Assembly: GCA_030696085.1 (NCBI GenBank)
Contig: JAUYNL010000081.1
Coordinates: forward strand, 1-64,000
Source of the DNA: Luteolibacter sp.
Lineage (GTDB): Bacteria; Verrucomicrobiota; Verrucomicrobiia; Verrucomicrobiales; Akkermansiaceae
Length of the DNA stretch: 64,000 bases
Direction: 5' to 3'
A model generated the notes under the pieces. It was not told the origin of the DNA and ran no database searches. It worked only from the letters and a program-made list of their open reading frames with translations. The translations under genes were made by a program, and so were the position numbers. Position 1 is the first letter of the stretch. Every line of letters starts with the position of its first letter. This document shows, piece after piece, positions 26,749 to 35,796 of this stretch.

Positions 26749-26943
26749 ATGTTTACTAAAGCATTCGCAGTCGCACTCGCCGCTCTTGGCGGTGGCATTG
26801 GTATCGGCATCCTTGGCTCCAAGGCTGCGGAAGCCACCGGACGCAATCCGGGTGCCGCCACTCCGATCCTGGTGATTTCGATCATTCTGGCCGCGCTCAT
26901 CGAGGGTATCTTCATCCTCTCCGCATTTGCCGTGCCGTTCTAA
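26749..26943 (+). CDS. atpE: ATP synthase Fo subunit c
   Basis: A 64-residue two-helix hairpin that forms the rotor ring. Helix 1 has the Gly-rich packing motif (GGGIGIGILG), the loop holds the conserved GRNP, and helix 2 carries the ion-binding Glu52 in AALIEGIFILSAF. Glu is followed by Gly, and the Gln of sodium rings is absent from helix 1, so proton specificity is likely. It is at the short end for subunit c. A strong terminator hairpin follows its stop, which may raise its level relative to downstream genes. Confidence 0.95.
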   Translation: MFTKAFAVALAALGGGIGIGILGSKAAEATGRNPGAATPILVISIILAALIEGIFILSAFAVPF

Positions 26944-26954
26944 GTTCCCCACAG

Positions 26955-26990
26955 CCGCACGCGTCGGCTGACGCGTGCGGCGTTTTTTTT
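26955..26990 (+). terminator. Intrinsic terminator between atpE and atpF
   Basis: CCGCACGCGTC (26955-26965) pairs perfectly with GACGCGTGCGG (26970-26980) across a four-base loop, followed by CG and eight T (26983-26990). The T-run ends only three bases before the atpF ATG at 26994. It is a textbook terminator within an operon whose genes must all be expressed, so partial termination is expected. Confidence 0.9.
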
Positions 26991-26993
26991 CCG

Positions 26994-27566
26994 ATGTTCT
27001 CAACAGCCATGATCACCTTGCTTGCCGCCACCACTGCCGAAGCCGTTACCGCGAACCCCGGCATCGCTGAAACGATCCAGAAGACCTTCGGGTTTCATGG
27101 TCCGTTTTTCGCCGCGCAGGTGATCAATTTCTTCCTGGTGGTCTTCGTCCTGAAGAAATTCGCCTTCGGCCCGATCCAGGTGATGCTCGAACAACGCCGC
27201 ATCCGCATCGCCGAAGGTGAGGAAAAGCTCAAGCGCATCGAAAAACAACTCGCGGAATCCGAGGAAACGACCGCAGCCGCCATCGCCAAGGCCAACGAGG
27301 ACGCCATCCGCCTGATCAACGAGGCCAAGGAAGGCGCCCATGCCTTCAGCGAACAAAAGGCCCAGGAGGCCATCGCCCAGGCTCAACAGATTCTCGCAAA
27401 AGCCGAAGCCGCCGCCAAAGCCGACCGCGAGCGCCTCAGCAGCGAGCTGAAACGCGAGTTCGGTCGCCTTGTTGCCTCCACCACCGCGCAGGTCACCGGC
27501 AAGGTTCTCACCGCGGATGACCAGAAGCGCATCAACGAGGACGCACTCGTCAAGGTCGAAGCTTGA
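26994..27566 (+). CDS. atpF: ATP synthase Fo subunit b
   Basis: A 190-residue stator protein: a short N-terminal part, one membrane helix (AAQVINFFLVVFVLKKFAF, about 37-56) and a long charged coiled coil (about 65-165) that reaches F1. A second ATG (MITLLAATT) lies five codons in. Its start codon sits directly behind the terminator T-run, so the message has almost no leader if a transcript starts there. Confidence 0.93.
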   Translation: MFSTAMITLLAATTAEAVTANPGIAETIQKTFGFHGPFFAAQVINFFLVVFVLKKFAFGPIQVMLEQRRIRIAEGEEKLKRIEKQLAESEETTAAAIAKANEDAIRLINEAKEGAHAFSEQKAQEAIAQAQQILAKAEAAAKADRERLSSELKREFGRLVASTTAQVTGKVLTADDQKRINEDALVKVEA

Positions 27567-27589
27567 TTCCCCGCGTTTCCCCCTTTCTC

Positions 27590-27982
27590 ATGAAAATCTC
27601 CAAAGTCGCCGCCACCACCGCACGCCGCCTGTTCGGTATCTGCCAAACTGATGGTCGGCTGGATGATGCGAAGTTGCGCACGGTGGTTGCCAAATTGGCC
27701 GAATCCAAGCCGCGCGATTACCTCGGCATTCTTTCCGCGCTCCAACGCCTCACCCGCCTCGATCTCGAACGCCGCAAGGTCACCGTCGAAAGCGCCGTGG
27801 AACTCGACGAAGCGACCCGCCAGCGGGTGGTCGCCGGACTTGCCAAACAATACGGCCCCGGACTCGTCGCCCAATACCAGATCACCCCCGCGCTGCTTGG
27901 CGGCCTGCGCATCCGCGTCGGCAACGATGTCTTCGATGGCTCAGTCCAAGGCCGCCTCGACCGCCTCGCCGCTGCATTCTGA
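27590..27982 (+). CDS. atpH: ATP synthase F1 subunit delta (short form)
   Basis: A 130-residue protein whose C-terminal part is typical of subunit delta/OSCP: TVESAVELDEATRQ, then LLGGLRIRVGNDVFDGSVQGRL. The N-terminal helical bundle is only about 55 residues, whereas most bacterial delta subunits are near 175-180 in total, so roughly 45-50 residues of the usual domain are absent. ATG 27590 is chosen; an upstream in-frame ATG at 27563 overlaps atpF and cannot restore the missing part. Position between atpF and atpA confirms identity. Confidence 0.88.
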   Translation: MKISKVAATTARRLFGICQTDGRLDDAKLRTVVAKLAESKPRDYLGILSALQRLTRLDLERRKVTVESAVELDEATRQRVVAGLAKQYGPGLVAQYQITPALLGGLRIRVGNDVFDGSVQGRLDRLAAAF

Positions 27983-27994
27983 TCCCATTCTTTG

Positions 27995-28026
27995 CTGAAA
28001 ACTAAAAACTGACACCTAGCAAACTT
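27995..28026 (+). repeat. Leader repeat copy upstream of atpA
   Basis: CTGAAAACTAAAAACT (27995-28010), a short spacer, CTAGCAAACTT (28016-28026), then a pyrimidine stretch and ATG 28036. The order and distance to the ATG match the copies before atpD and the DUF1501 gene. Confidence 0.75.
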
Positions 28027-28035
28027 ACTTTCCCC

Positions 28036-29577
28036 ATGAGCAGCATCCTCCAGGAACTCGAACAACAGATCGCCGGAATCACCTCCGCCGTTGAAAAATC
28101 CAATGTCGGCACCGTCCGCCAGGTCGGCGACGGCGTGTGCAAGGTCGAAGGACTTTCCGACGTCATGCTCAACGAGATGATCGACTTCGGTGGCGGCGTC
28201 ACCGGCATGGCCCTCAACCTTGAGGAAAGCGAAGTCGGCGTCGTGCTGCTCGGCGATTACGCCGCCGTGAAGGAAGGTTCCGAGTGCCGCACCACCGGAA
28301 AGCTTCTCTCCGTGCCCGTCGGCGAGGCCATTCTCGGCCGCGTCGTCAACGCACTCGGCCAAGCCATCGACGGCAAGGGCGAGATCGCCGCCGCCGCGAA
28401 CTATCCGATGGAGAAAATCGCTCCGGGCATCATCAAGCGGAAATCCGTTTCCGTGCCCGTCCAGACCGGCATCATGTCCATCGACGCCATGATCCCCGTC
28501 GGTCGCGGCCAGCGCGAACTCATCATCGGCGACCGCGCCACCGGCAAGACCACCATCGCGGTGGACACCATCATTTCCCAGGCCCAGCAAAACAAGGCCG
28601 CCGAGCAGGGCAAACTTCAGAACCACAAGCCGCTCTATTGCATCTACGTCGCCATCGGCCAGAAGCTCTCCAACGTCGCCCGGATCCACAAAATCCTCGA
28701 AGACGCCGGCGCGATGGAATACACCACCATCGTTTCCGCCTCCGCTTCCGATGCCGCCGCCATGCAATACCTTGCTCCTTATGCAGGCTGCGCCATCGCG
28801 GAATACCTCATGGACAAGGGCCAGGATTGCCTGATCGTCTTCGACGACCTTTCCAAACACGCCGTCGCCTATCGTCAGGTCTCGCTGATTCTCCGCCGCC
28901 CCTCCGGCCGCGAAGCTTATCCCGGGGACGTGTTCTATCTCCACTCCCGCCTGCTCGAACGTTCCGCCCGTCTCTCCGAGGCGGCCGGCGGCGGCTCGCT
29001 CACAGCGCTGCCGATTATCGAAACGCAGGCCGGCGACGTTTCCGCCTACATTCCGACCAACGTGATCTCCATCACCGACGGCCAGATCTATCTGGAAACC
29101 GACCTTTTCTATCAGGGTGTTCGCCCCGCCATCTCCGTGGGTCTCTCGGTATCGCGTGTCGGCTCCGCAGCGCAAACCAAGACCATCAAGTCCGTCGCCG
29201 GCACCACCAAGCTCGACCTGGCGCAGTACCGCGAGCTCCAGGCCTTCGCACAGTTCGGTTCCGACCTCGATGCCTCCACCAAGAAGAAACTTGATCGCGG
29301 TGCCCGCATCGTGGAGCTCTTCAAGCAGAACCAATACAGCCCGCTGGCCATGGAGATGGAGTCCATCTATCTCTTCGCGATGCAGAACGGCTACTTCGAC
29401 GATGTCTCCGTCTCCGATGTGAAGCGTTTCCAAGCCGCCCTCGGTGAGTTTTTCAGCACCCGCAAGGGCGAACTGCTCGACCGCATCCGCAACGAAAAGC
29501 CCGACCTCAAGAAGGACGCCGCAATGGTCGATGCCGTCAAACAGGGCATCGAGGACTTCAAGAAGAGCTGGAAGTGA
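28036..29577 (+). CDS. atpA: ATP synthase F1 subunit alpha
   Basis: A 513-residue non-catalytic nucleotide-binding subunit of the F1 hexamer. The Walker A motif GDRATGKTT lies near residue 165-173, and the family signature around [17 protein letters not shown] lies near 360. The length is normal. The start is preceded by the repeat-like leader at 27995-28026 and by no Shine-Dalgarno sequence. Confidence 0.97.
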   Translation: MSSILQELEQQIAGITSAVEKSNVGTVRQVGDGVCKVEGLSDVMLNEMIDFGGGVTGMALNLEESEVGVVLLGDYAAVKEGSECRTTGKLLSVPVGEAILGRVVNALGQAIDGKGEIAAAANYPMEKIAPGIIKRKSVSVPVQTGIMSIDAMIPVGRGQRELIIGDRATGKTTIAVDTIISQAQQNKAAEQGKLQNHKPLYCIYVAIGQKLSNVARIHKILEDAGAMEYTTIVSASASDAAAMQYLAPYAGCAIAEYLMDKGQDCLIVFDDLSKHAVAYRQVSLILRRPSGREAYPGDVFYLHSRLLERSARLSEAAGGGSLTALPIIETQAGDVSAYIPTNVISITDGQIYLETDLFYQGVRPAISVGLSVSRVGSAAQTKTIKSVAGTTKLDLAQYRELQAFAQFGSDLDASTKKKLDRGARIVELFKQNQYSPLAMEMESIYLFAMQNGYFDDVSVSDVKRFQAALGEFFSTRKGELLDRIRNEKPDLKKDAAMVDAVKQGIEDFKKSWK

Positions 29578-29593
29578 GAAAAGACATCTGTTG

Positions 29594-29653
29594 ATTTGAA
29601 ATTGAGATCATTGGGGTAATGCAAAGCGCGCTGGCTCATCCTCAATTTCAAAT
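29594..29653 (+). repeat. AT-rich inverted repeat in the atpA-atpG gap
   Basis: ATTTGAAATTGAG (29594-29606) and CTCAATTTCAAAT (29641-29653) are perfect 13-base inverted copies around a 34-base spacer. The right arm lies 29 bases before the atpG ATG. No T-run follows directly, so it looks more like a structured or mobile leader element than a terminator. Confidence 0.75.
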
Positions 29654-29682
29654 ATCCAATCCCTAATATCCTTTAAATCAAC

Positions 29683-30576
29683 ATGGCCAACCTCCGCGAC
29701 ATCCGCCGGCGCATCAAATCGGTCAAGAACACCGCGCAAATCACCCGCGCGATGCAGCTTGTCGCCGCCGCGAAGATGAAGAAGGCGCAGGACCAGGCGC
29801 TCGCGGGCCGGGATTACGCGCTGCACCTCACCCAGGTGCTGTTTGATATCCGCAAGAACTTCAGCGAGGAATCCCACCCCTTCCTCGAGCATCGCAACGG
29901 CGGCCGCGAGCTGGTGCTCGTCATCTCCACCGACAAGGGTCTTTGTGGACCGCTCAACACCAATCTTGCCCGCAAAATCAAGGTCTTGACCTCGCCGGAC
30001 GCGGATTTCATCACGGTCGGCCGGAAGCTCCGGATCCTCTGCGAAAAACTTGGCAGGAATGTGATCGCGGATTTCACCGTGCGGGATCCGGTGCCATTCT
30101 CCCAAACCCGTCCGATCGCCAAGTTCATCAGCCAGCAATATCTGGACCGTAATTACGACAAGGTCTCCATCGCCTTTACCAGCTTCATCAACACCCTGCG
30201 CCAGGAAGCCGAAGTGGTCACCCTGCTGCCCATCCAGGGCCGCCGCAAGGGGGAGGAGCAGGCCTTCGAATCCATCGGCAAGGGCTTCGCCGTCGAGGAA
30301 CATCTCAATGAGCCGGACCGCGACTACACCTTCGAGCCCAGCCCCGCCGAAGTGCTCGGCGCGATCCTGCCGCTCTATGTGAATTACGAGGTTTTCCAGG
30401 CACATGTCGAATCCCGCGCCTCCGAGCACTCCGCGCGCATGGTCGCCATGAAGTCCGCCACCGACAACGCCAACAAGTTCATCAAGGAACTCACCCTCGA
30501 ATACAACAAACTCCGCCAGGGAGCCATTACCGCCGAACTTCTCGAAATCACCACGGCCATGAAGGCGATGGAATAG
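29683..30576 (+). CDS. atpG: ATP synthase F1 subunit gamma
   Basis: A 297-residue central-stalk protein. The N-terminal coiled-coil segment (MANLRDIRRRIKSVKNTAQITRAMQLVAA) and the C-terminal one (ARMVAMKSATDNANKFIKEL…NKLRQGAITAELLEIT) are diagnostic. GLCGPLNTN follows the first helix. Length is typical. Confidence 0.96.
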   Translation: MANLRDIRRRIKSVKNTAQITRAMQLVAAAKMKKAQDQALAGRDYALHLTQVLFDIRKNFSEESHPFLEHRNGGRELVLVISTDKGLCGPLNTNLARKIKVLTSPDADFITVGRKLRILCEKLGRNVIADFTVRDPVPFSQTRPIAKFISQQYLDRNYDKVSIAFTSFINTLRQEAEVVTLLPIQGRRKGEEQAFESIGKGFAVEEHLNEPDRDYTFEPSPAEVLGAILPLYVNYEVFQAHVESRASEHSARMVAMKSATDNANKFIKELTLEYNKLRQGAITAELLEITTAMKAME

Positions 30577-30582
30577 CCAGTG

Positions 30583-32160
<1,578 letters not shown>

Positions 32161-32165
32161 GTCGA

Positions 32166-32191
32166 ATCTCAAATTTGAAATTTCAAATCCC
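32166..32191 (+). repeat. AT-rich repeat-like leader upstream of atpC
   Basis: The segment holds the self-complementary string AAATTTGAAATTTCAAAT and lies directly ahead of the atpC start. It resembles the arms of the atpA-atpG inverted repeat rather than the CTGAAAACTG type. Confidence 0.6.
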
Positions 32192-32199
32192 AAACCCAG

Positions 32200-32613
32200 A
32201 TGCCTCTCCATCTCGATATCGTCACTCCTGAGAAAAAGGTGTTCTCGGACGCCGTGGACAACGTCTATCTTCCCGGAGCGGATGGAGAAATCGGCGTGCT
32301 GCCGATGCACGCGGGCCTGGTGACGGCGCTCAAACCCGGTGAACTGCGCTACCTTCACAATGGCCAGGTCGTCACCCTCGCGGTCGGCTCCGGCTTCGCG
32401 GAAATCACCCAAACCAAGGTCACCGTCCTCACCGACATGGCTCTCGGCGAGGCTGAAATCGATGAACTCAGCGCCGAGGAGGCGATCCAACGCGCTCAGG
32501 AAAAACTCCACGCCGTGGAGCACAGCATGGACGCCGAGGAAGTCGCCTATCTCCAGGGCGTGATCTCGAAATCCGCCGCCGCCATCAGCTTCAAGCGGAA
32601 ATACCGCGGCTGA
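32200..32613 (+). CDS. atpC: ATP synthase F1 subunit epsilon
   Basis: A 137-residue protein with the N-terminal beta-sandwich (LDIVTPEKKVFSDAVDNVYLPGADGEIGVLP) and a C-terminal helical hairpin (AQEKLHAVEHSMDAEEVAYLQ). It links the rotor to F1 and can inhibit ATP hydrolysis. It closes the ATP synthase operon; alaS starts 107 bases further on. Confidence 0.95.
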   Translation: MPLHLDIVTPEKKVFSDAVDNVYLPGADGEIGVLPMHAGLVTALKPGELRYLHNGQVVTLAVGSGFAEITQTKVTVLTDMALGEAEIDELSAEEAIQRAQEKLHAVEHSMDAEEVAYLQGVISKSAAAISFKRKYRG

Positions 32614-32720
32614 TACGCGCCGCACATCGTTTCCTGACCGATCGTGGTCTCCACGGCACCCCGGACGATCCTTCGTCAGGCTTTACTTCCGCCTGCGGCC
32701 TCGCGCATTCTCCCGCGCCC

Positions 32721-35687
32721 ATGACCGCCGCCGAGATCCGCCAGAGCTTCCTCGATTTCTTCCGCGAAAAACAGCACACCATCGTGCCCTCCGCCTCGCT
32801 GCTCCCGCAGTCGCCCGGTTTGCTGTTCACCAACGCCGGCATGAACCAGTTCGTGCCCTACTTCCTAGGCGTGGAAAAAGCCCCCTACGATCCGCCGCGC
32901 GCCGCCGATACCCAGAAGTGCATCCGCGCCGGTGGCAAACACAACGACCTCGAGGACGTCGGCTACGACACCTATCACCACACGATGTTCGAGATGCTGG
33001 GGAACTGGTCCTTCGGCAACTACTTCAAAAAGGAAGCCATCGCCTGGGCATGGGAACTCGTCGTCGAGCGCTGGGGCCTGCCCGCCAACCGCCTCTACGC
33101 ATCTGTCTATGCCCCGAAACCCGGCGACCCCGGCGAGTTCGATCAGGAAGCCTGGGATCTCTGGGCCGCACTGTTCCGGAGCAAGGGAGTCGATCCCGAG
33201 ATCCACATCGTCCACGGCAACGTGAAAGACAACTTCTGGATGATGGGCGAAACCGGCCCCTGCGGCCCGTGTTCGGAGCTGCACGTCGATCTAACACCCA
33301 ACGGCGATTCCCAAGGCAAGCTCGTCAACAACGACTCCGACCTCTGCATCGAGATCTGGAACCTCGTCTTCATCCAATACAACGCCGAGGCCGACGGTTC
33401 CTTCCGCGAACTGCCCGCCAAACACGTCGATACCGGCATGGGTTTCGAGCGCGCCTGCTCCATCATCCAGAACACCAAGAGTTTTACCGACTTCTCGAAA
33501 AAACCCTCCAACTACGCCACCGACGTCTTCTCTCCCATCTTCCGCAAGCTGGAGGAACTCAGCGGAAAAACCTACGTGAATATCTATCCGGAACTCGGAG
33601 CCGACCGCTCGGCCTTCACCGAGGAAATGAAAACCGCCATCGCCTTCCGCGTCATCGCGGATCACCTGCGCACGCTAAGTTTCTCCATCGCCGACGGCAT
33701 CATGCCCGGCAACAACGGGAGAAACTACGTGCTGCGCCGGATCTTGCGGCGTGCTGTTAGATATGGAAGGCAACTTGGCTTTTCCGGAGATAAACCGTTC
33801 TTCGGCGCACTGGTGGAAACGCTCGTTAGCGAAATGGGCGGAGTTTTCCCTGAGTTGAAGAACCGTCAGGATGTCGTCCGGCAGACGCTTGAGCAGGAAG
33901 AAGCTAGCTTTAACGAGACACTTGATCGCGGATTGAAACGCTTCGAAGATCGGGGATTAAACGCAATTCTTAAGCCAGAGGGAAAGAAATGCTATCGCCA
34001 TCGTGATCCCGCCAATCCCGAAAAGAATTGGGGCATTTATGAACTCGATGGGACTTTCATTGAGGAGAGTTCAGCCAACGCTATTTGGGAGAACAATTCT
34101 TCTGTAGGTGCGGTATTGAGCGCTGAAGATGCATTCGAACTAGAAGACACATTCGGTTTTCCAATCGACCTCACTGAGTTGCTTTGCGCTGAGCGCGGAC
34201 TCGGCTTGGACAAAGACGGATACGAAGAGAGTAAAAAAGCTCAACAAGAACGCTCCCGCGCCGCCCAGAAATCCAACATTGTTCGCGCCCTCGACATCTC
34301 CACCGACGCCGTCACCGAGTTCCTCGGCTTCGACTCCGACGAAACCGAAGCCACCATCCTCGAAATCCACCCGCAGGAAGACGCGCTCTTCGTCATCACC
34401 GACAAGACAGTCTTCTACGCCGAAATGGGCGGCCAGGCCGGCGACACCGGCATTCTTCAAGTGGCTGGGACTTCCAGTCCCGGCCTTTCCGTTACCGGCA
34501 CCCAACAGATCGGCAAGGCCCGCGCGCATATCATCGATTCATCCGCTTCCGTTAAAGTCGGCGACAAGGTCATCCTCACACTCGACCCCACCCGCCGTCG
34601 TCCCATCGAGGCCCACCACACCGCCACGCACCTGCTCCACTGGGCGCTTCACGAAGCCGTTTCCAAGGACGCTTCCCAGCAAGGTTCCTCCGTTGATGAA
34701 AACCGCCTGCGTTTCGACTTCAACAGCGCCGCCGTCTCCCCCGAACAAATCGCCGAGATGGAGGCAATGGTCAACGGAGCCATCAAACAAGGCCTCTCCG
34801 TTTCATGGACCGAAGTGAAACACGCCGACATCAAGGGCCGCCCGGACATCATGCAGTTCTTCGGCGACAAATACGGCGAGTTCGTCCGCGTCGTGCAAAT
34901 CGGCGGCGAGCCTAACAAGCTCAACGGCCCGTCCATGGAACTCTGCGGCGGCACCCACGTCCGCAACACCAGCGAGATCGGCCTATTCAAAATCAAATCC
35001 GAAGGAGCCATCGCCTCCGGCGTCCGCCGCATCGAAGCCGTCTGCGGCGATGCCGCATGGGCCCACCTCAACGAATTCGTCGAGAAGTGGGACCACGAAC
35101 TCAAAGCCGCCCGCGCCAAACTCCACGCCGCCAACGAAAAACTGGCCGCCCTCGGCGAGGAAGCCGTCACCGTGAACGACTTTCCGCACATCATGGGAGC
35201 CATGCTGCTGGAACGCGCGGATATTTCCCAAATCAACGCCACCTTCGCCCACGGCCAGCGCACGCTGGAGGAAACCCAGCAAGCCGCCATCGAAGCCGAG
35301 AAACGCATCAGGAAAATCCAATCCTCCCAAGCCGCCGCTCTTGCCGACGAAGCTCTATCAGAACTCATCGCGGCCGGAAAACCGATCATCGTCTCCTTCG
35401 AGTCCGACGCCTCGCTGCTCCAAGAGCTCCAAAACGGCCTGAAAAAGAAAGCCTTCCCCGGCCCCGCCCTGCTCATCGTCGATGACGGCGAAAAACTCCA
35501 CCTCGCCACCCACTGCGGCCCGGACGCCCTCGCCGCCGGTCTCAAAGCCGGCGACCTCCTCCGCGACCTCGCCGCCCTCGCCGGCGGCAAAGGCGGCGGC
35601 AAACCGGACCAAGCGAGGGGAGCAGCACCTCAGCGCGAGAAACTTGCCGAGCTGAAAACCACTGCGGAAGGGATGCTCACGATTTGA
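32721..35687 (+). CDS. alaS: Alanyl-tRNA synthetase
   Basis: A 988-residue enzyme that charges tRNA-Ala. Class II catalytic-core elements (MNQFVPYFLG, RCIRAGGKHNDLEDVG-like segment, GMGFERA), the editing-domain zinc/His motifs (HHTATHLLHWALHE; CGGTHVRNT) and the C-terminal DHHA1-type domain are present. It is longer than the usual 870-900 residues, mainly because about 45-55 extra residues interrupt the region before DAFELEDTFGFPIDLTE. That region, 33750-34260, is visibly more AT-rich than the flanks. The last 290 bases exist a second time at 39457-39759, beyond a methyltransferase/nuclease module, so the present 3' end may be imported. Confidence 0.96.
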   Translation: MTAAEIRQSFLDFFREKQHTIVPSASLLPQSPGLLFTNAGMNQFVPYFLGVEKAPYDPPRAADTQKCIRAGGKHNDLEDVGYDTYHHTMFEMLGNWSFGNYFKKEAIAWAWELVVERWGLPANRLYASVYAPKPGDPGEFDQEAWDLWAALFRSKGVDPEIHIVHGNVKDNFWMMGETGPCGPCSELHVDLTPNGDSQGKLVNNDSDLCIEIWNLVFIQYNAEADGSFRELPAKHVDTGMGFERACSIIQNTKSFTDFSKKPSNYATDVFSPIFRKLEELSGKTYVNIYPELGADRSAFTEEMKTAIAFRVIADHLRTLSFSIADGIMPGNNGRNYVLRRILRRAVRYGRQLGFSGDKPFFGALVETLVSEMGGVFPELKNRQDVVRQTLEQEEASFNETLDRGLKRFEDRGLNAILKPEGKKCYRHRDPANPEKNWGIYELDGTFIEESSANAIWENNSSVGAVLSAEDAFELEDTFGFPIDLTELLCAERGLGLDKDGYEESKKAQQERSRAAQKSNIVRALDISTDAVTEFLGFDSDETEATILEIHPQEDALFVITDKTVFYAEMGGQAGDTGILQVAGTSSPGLSVTGTQQIGKARAHIIDSSASVKVGDKVILTLDPTRRRPIEAHHTATHLLHWALHEAVSKDASQQGSSVDENRLRFDFNSAAVSPEQIAEMEAMVNGAIKQGLSVSWTEVKHADIKGRPDIMQFFGDKYGEFVRVVQIGGEPNKLNGPSMELCGGTHVRNTSEIGLFKIKSEGAIASGVRRIEAVCGDAAWAHLNEFVEKWDHELKAARAKLHAANEKLAALGEEAVTVNDFPHIMGAMLLERADISQINATFAHGQRTLEETQQAAIEAEKRIRKIQSSQAAALADEALSELIAAGKPIIVSFESDASLLQELQNGLKKKAFPGPALLIVDDGEKLHLATHCGPDALAAGLKAGDLLRDLAALAGGKGGGKPDQARGAAPQREKLAELKTTAEGMLTI
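35397..35614 (+). repeat. Direct repeat, left copy (inside the alaS 3' end)
   Basis: This 218-base segment aligns without gaps to 39457-39674. By hand count there are about 17 mismatches, mostly synonymous, and one uninterrupted match of about 67 bases (in the part coding ALLIVDDGEKLHLATHCGP). It forms the left boundary of the methyltransferase/nuclease module. Confidence 0.9.
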
Positions 35688-35796
35688 TGGTTTGCGGACT
35701 TATCCGAATGACAGCTCCCGCATTTTGATTCACAACTTTGAAGTCTTGAATGGACAAGCGAGGCGGTTTCCGTCTTGATCGCCATCAACTGATCGC

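Noticed and set aside
26749-26943. Sodium-type ATP synthase
   Set aside because: Glu52 of subunit c is followed by Gly, and helix 1 lacks the Gln of sodium-binding rings, so proton coupling is more likely.
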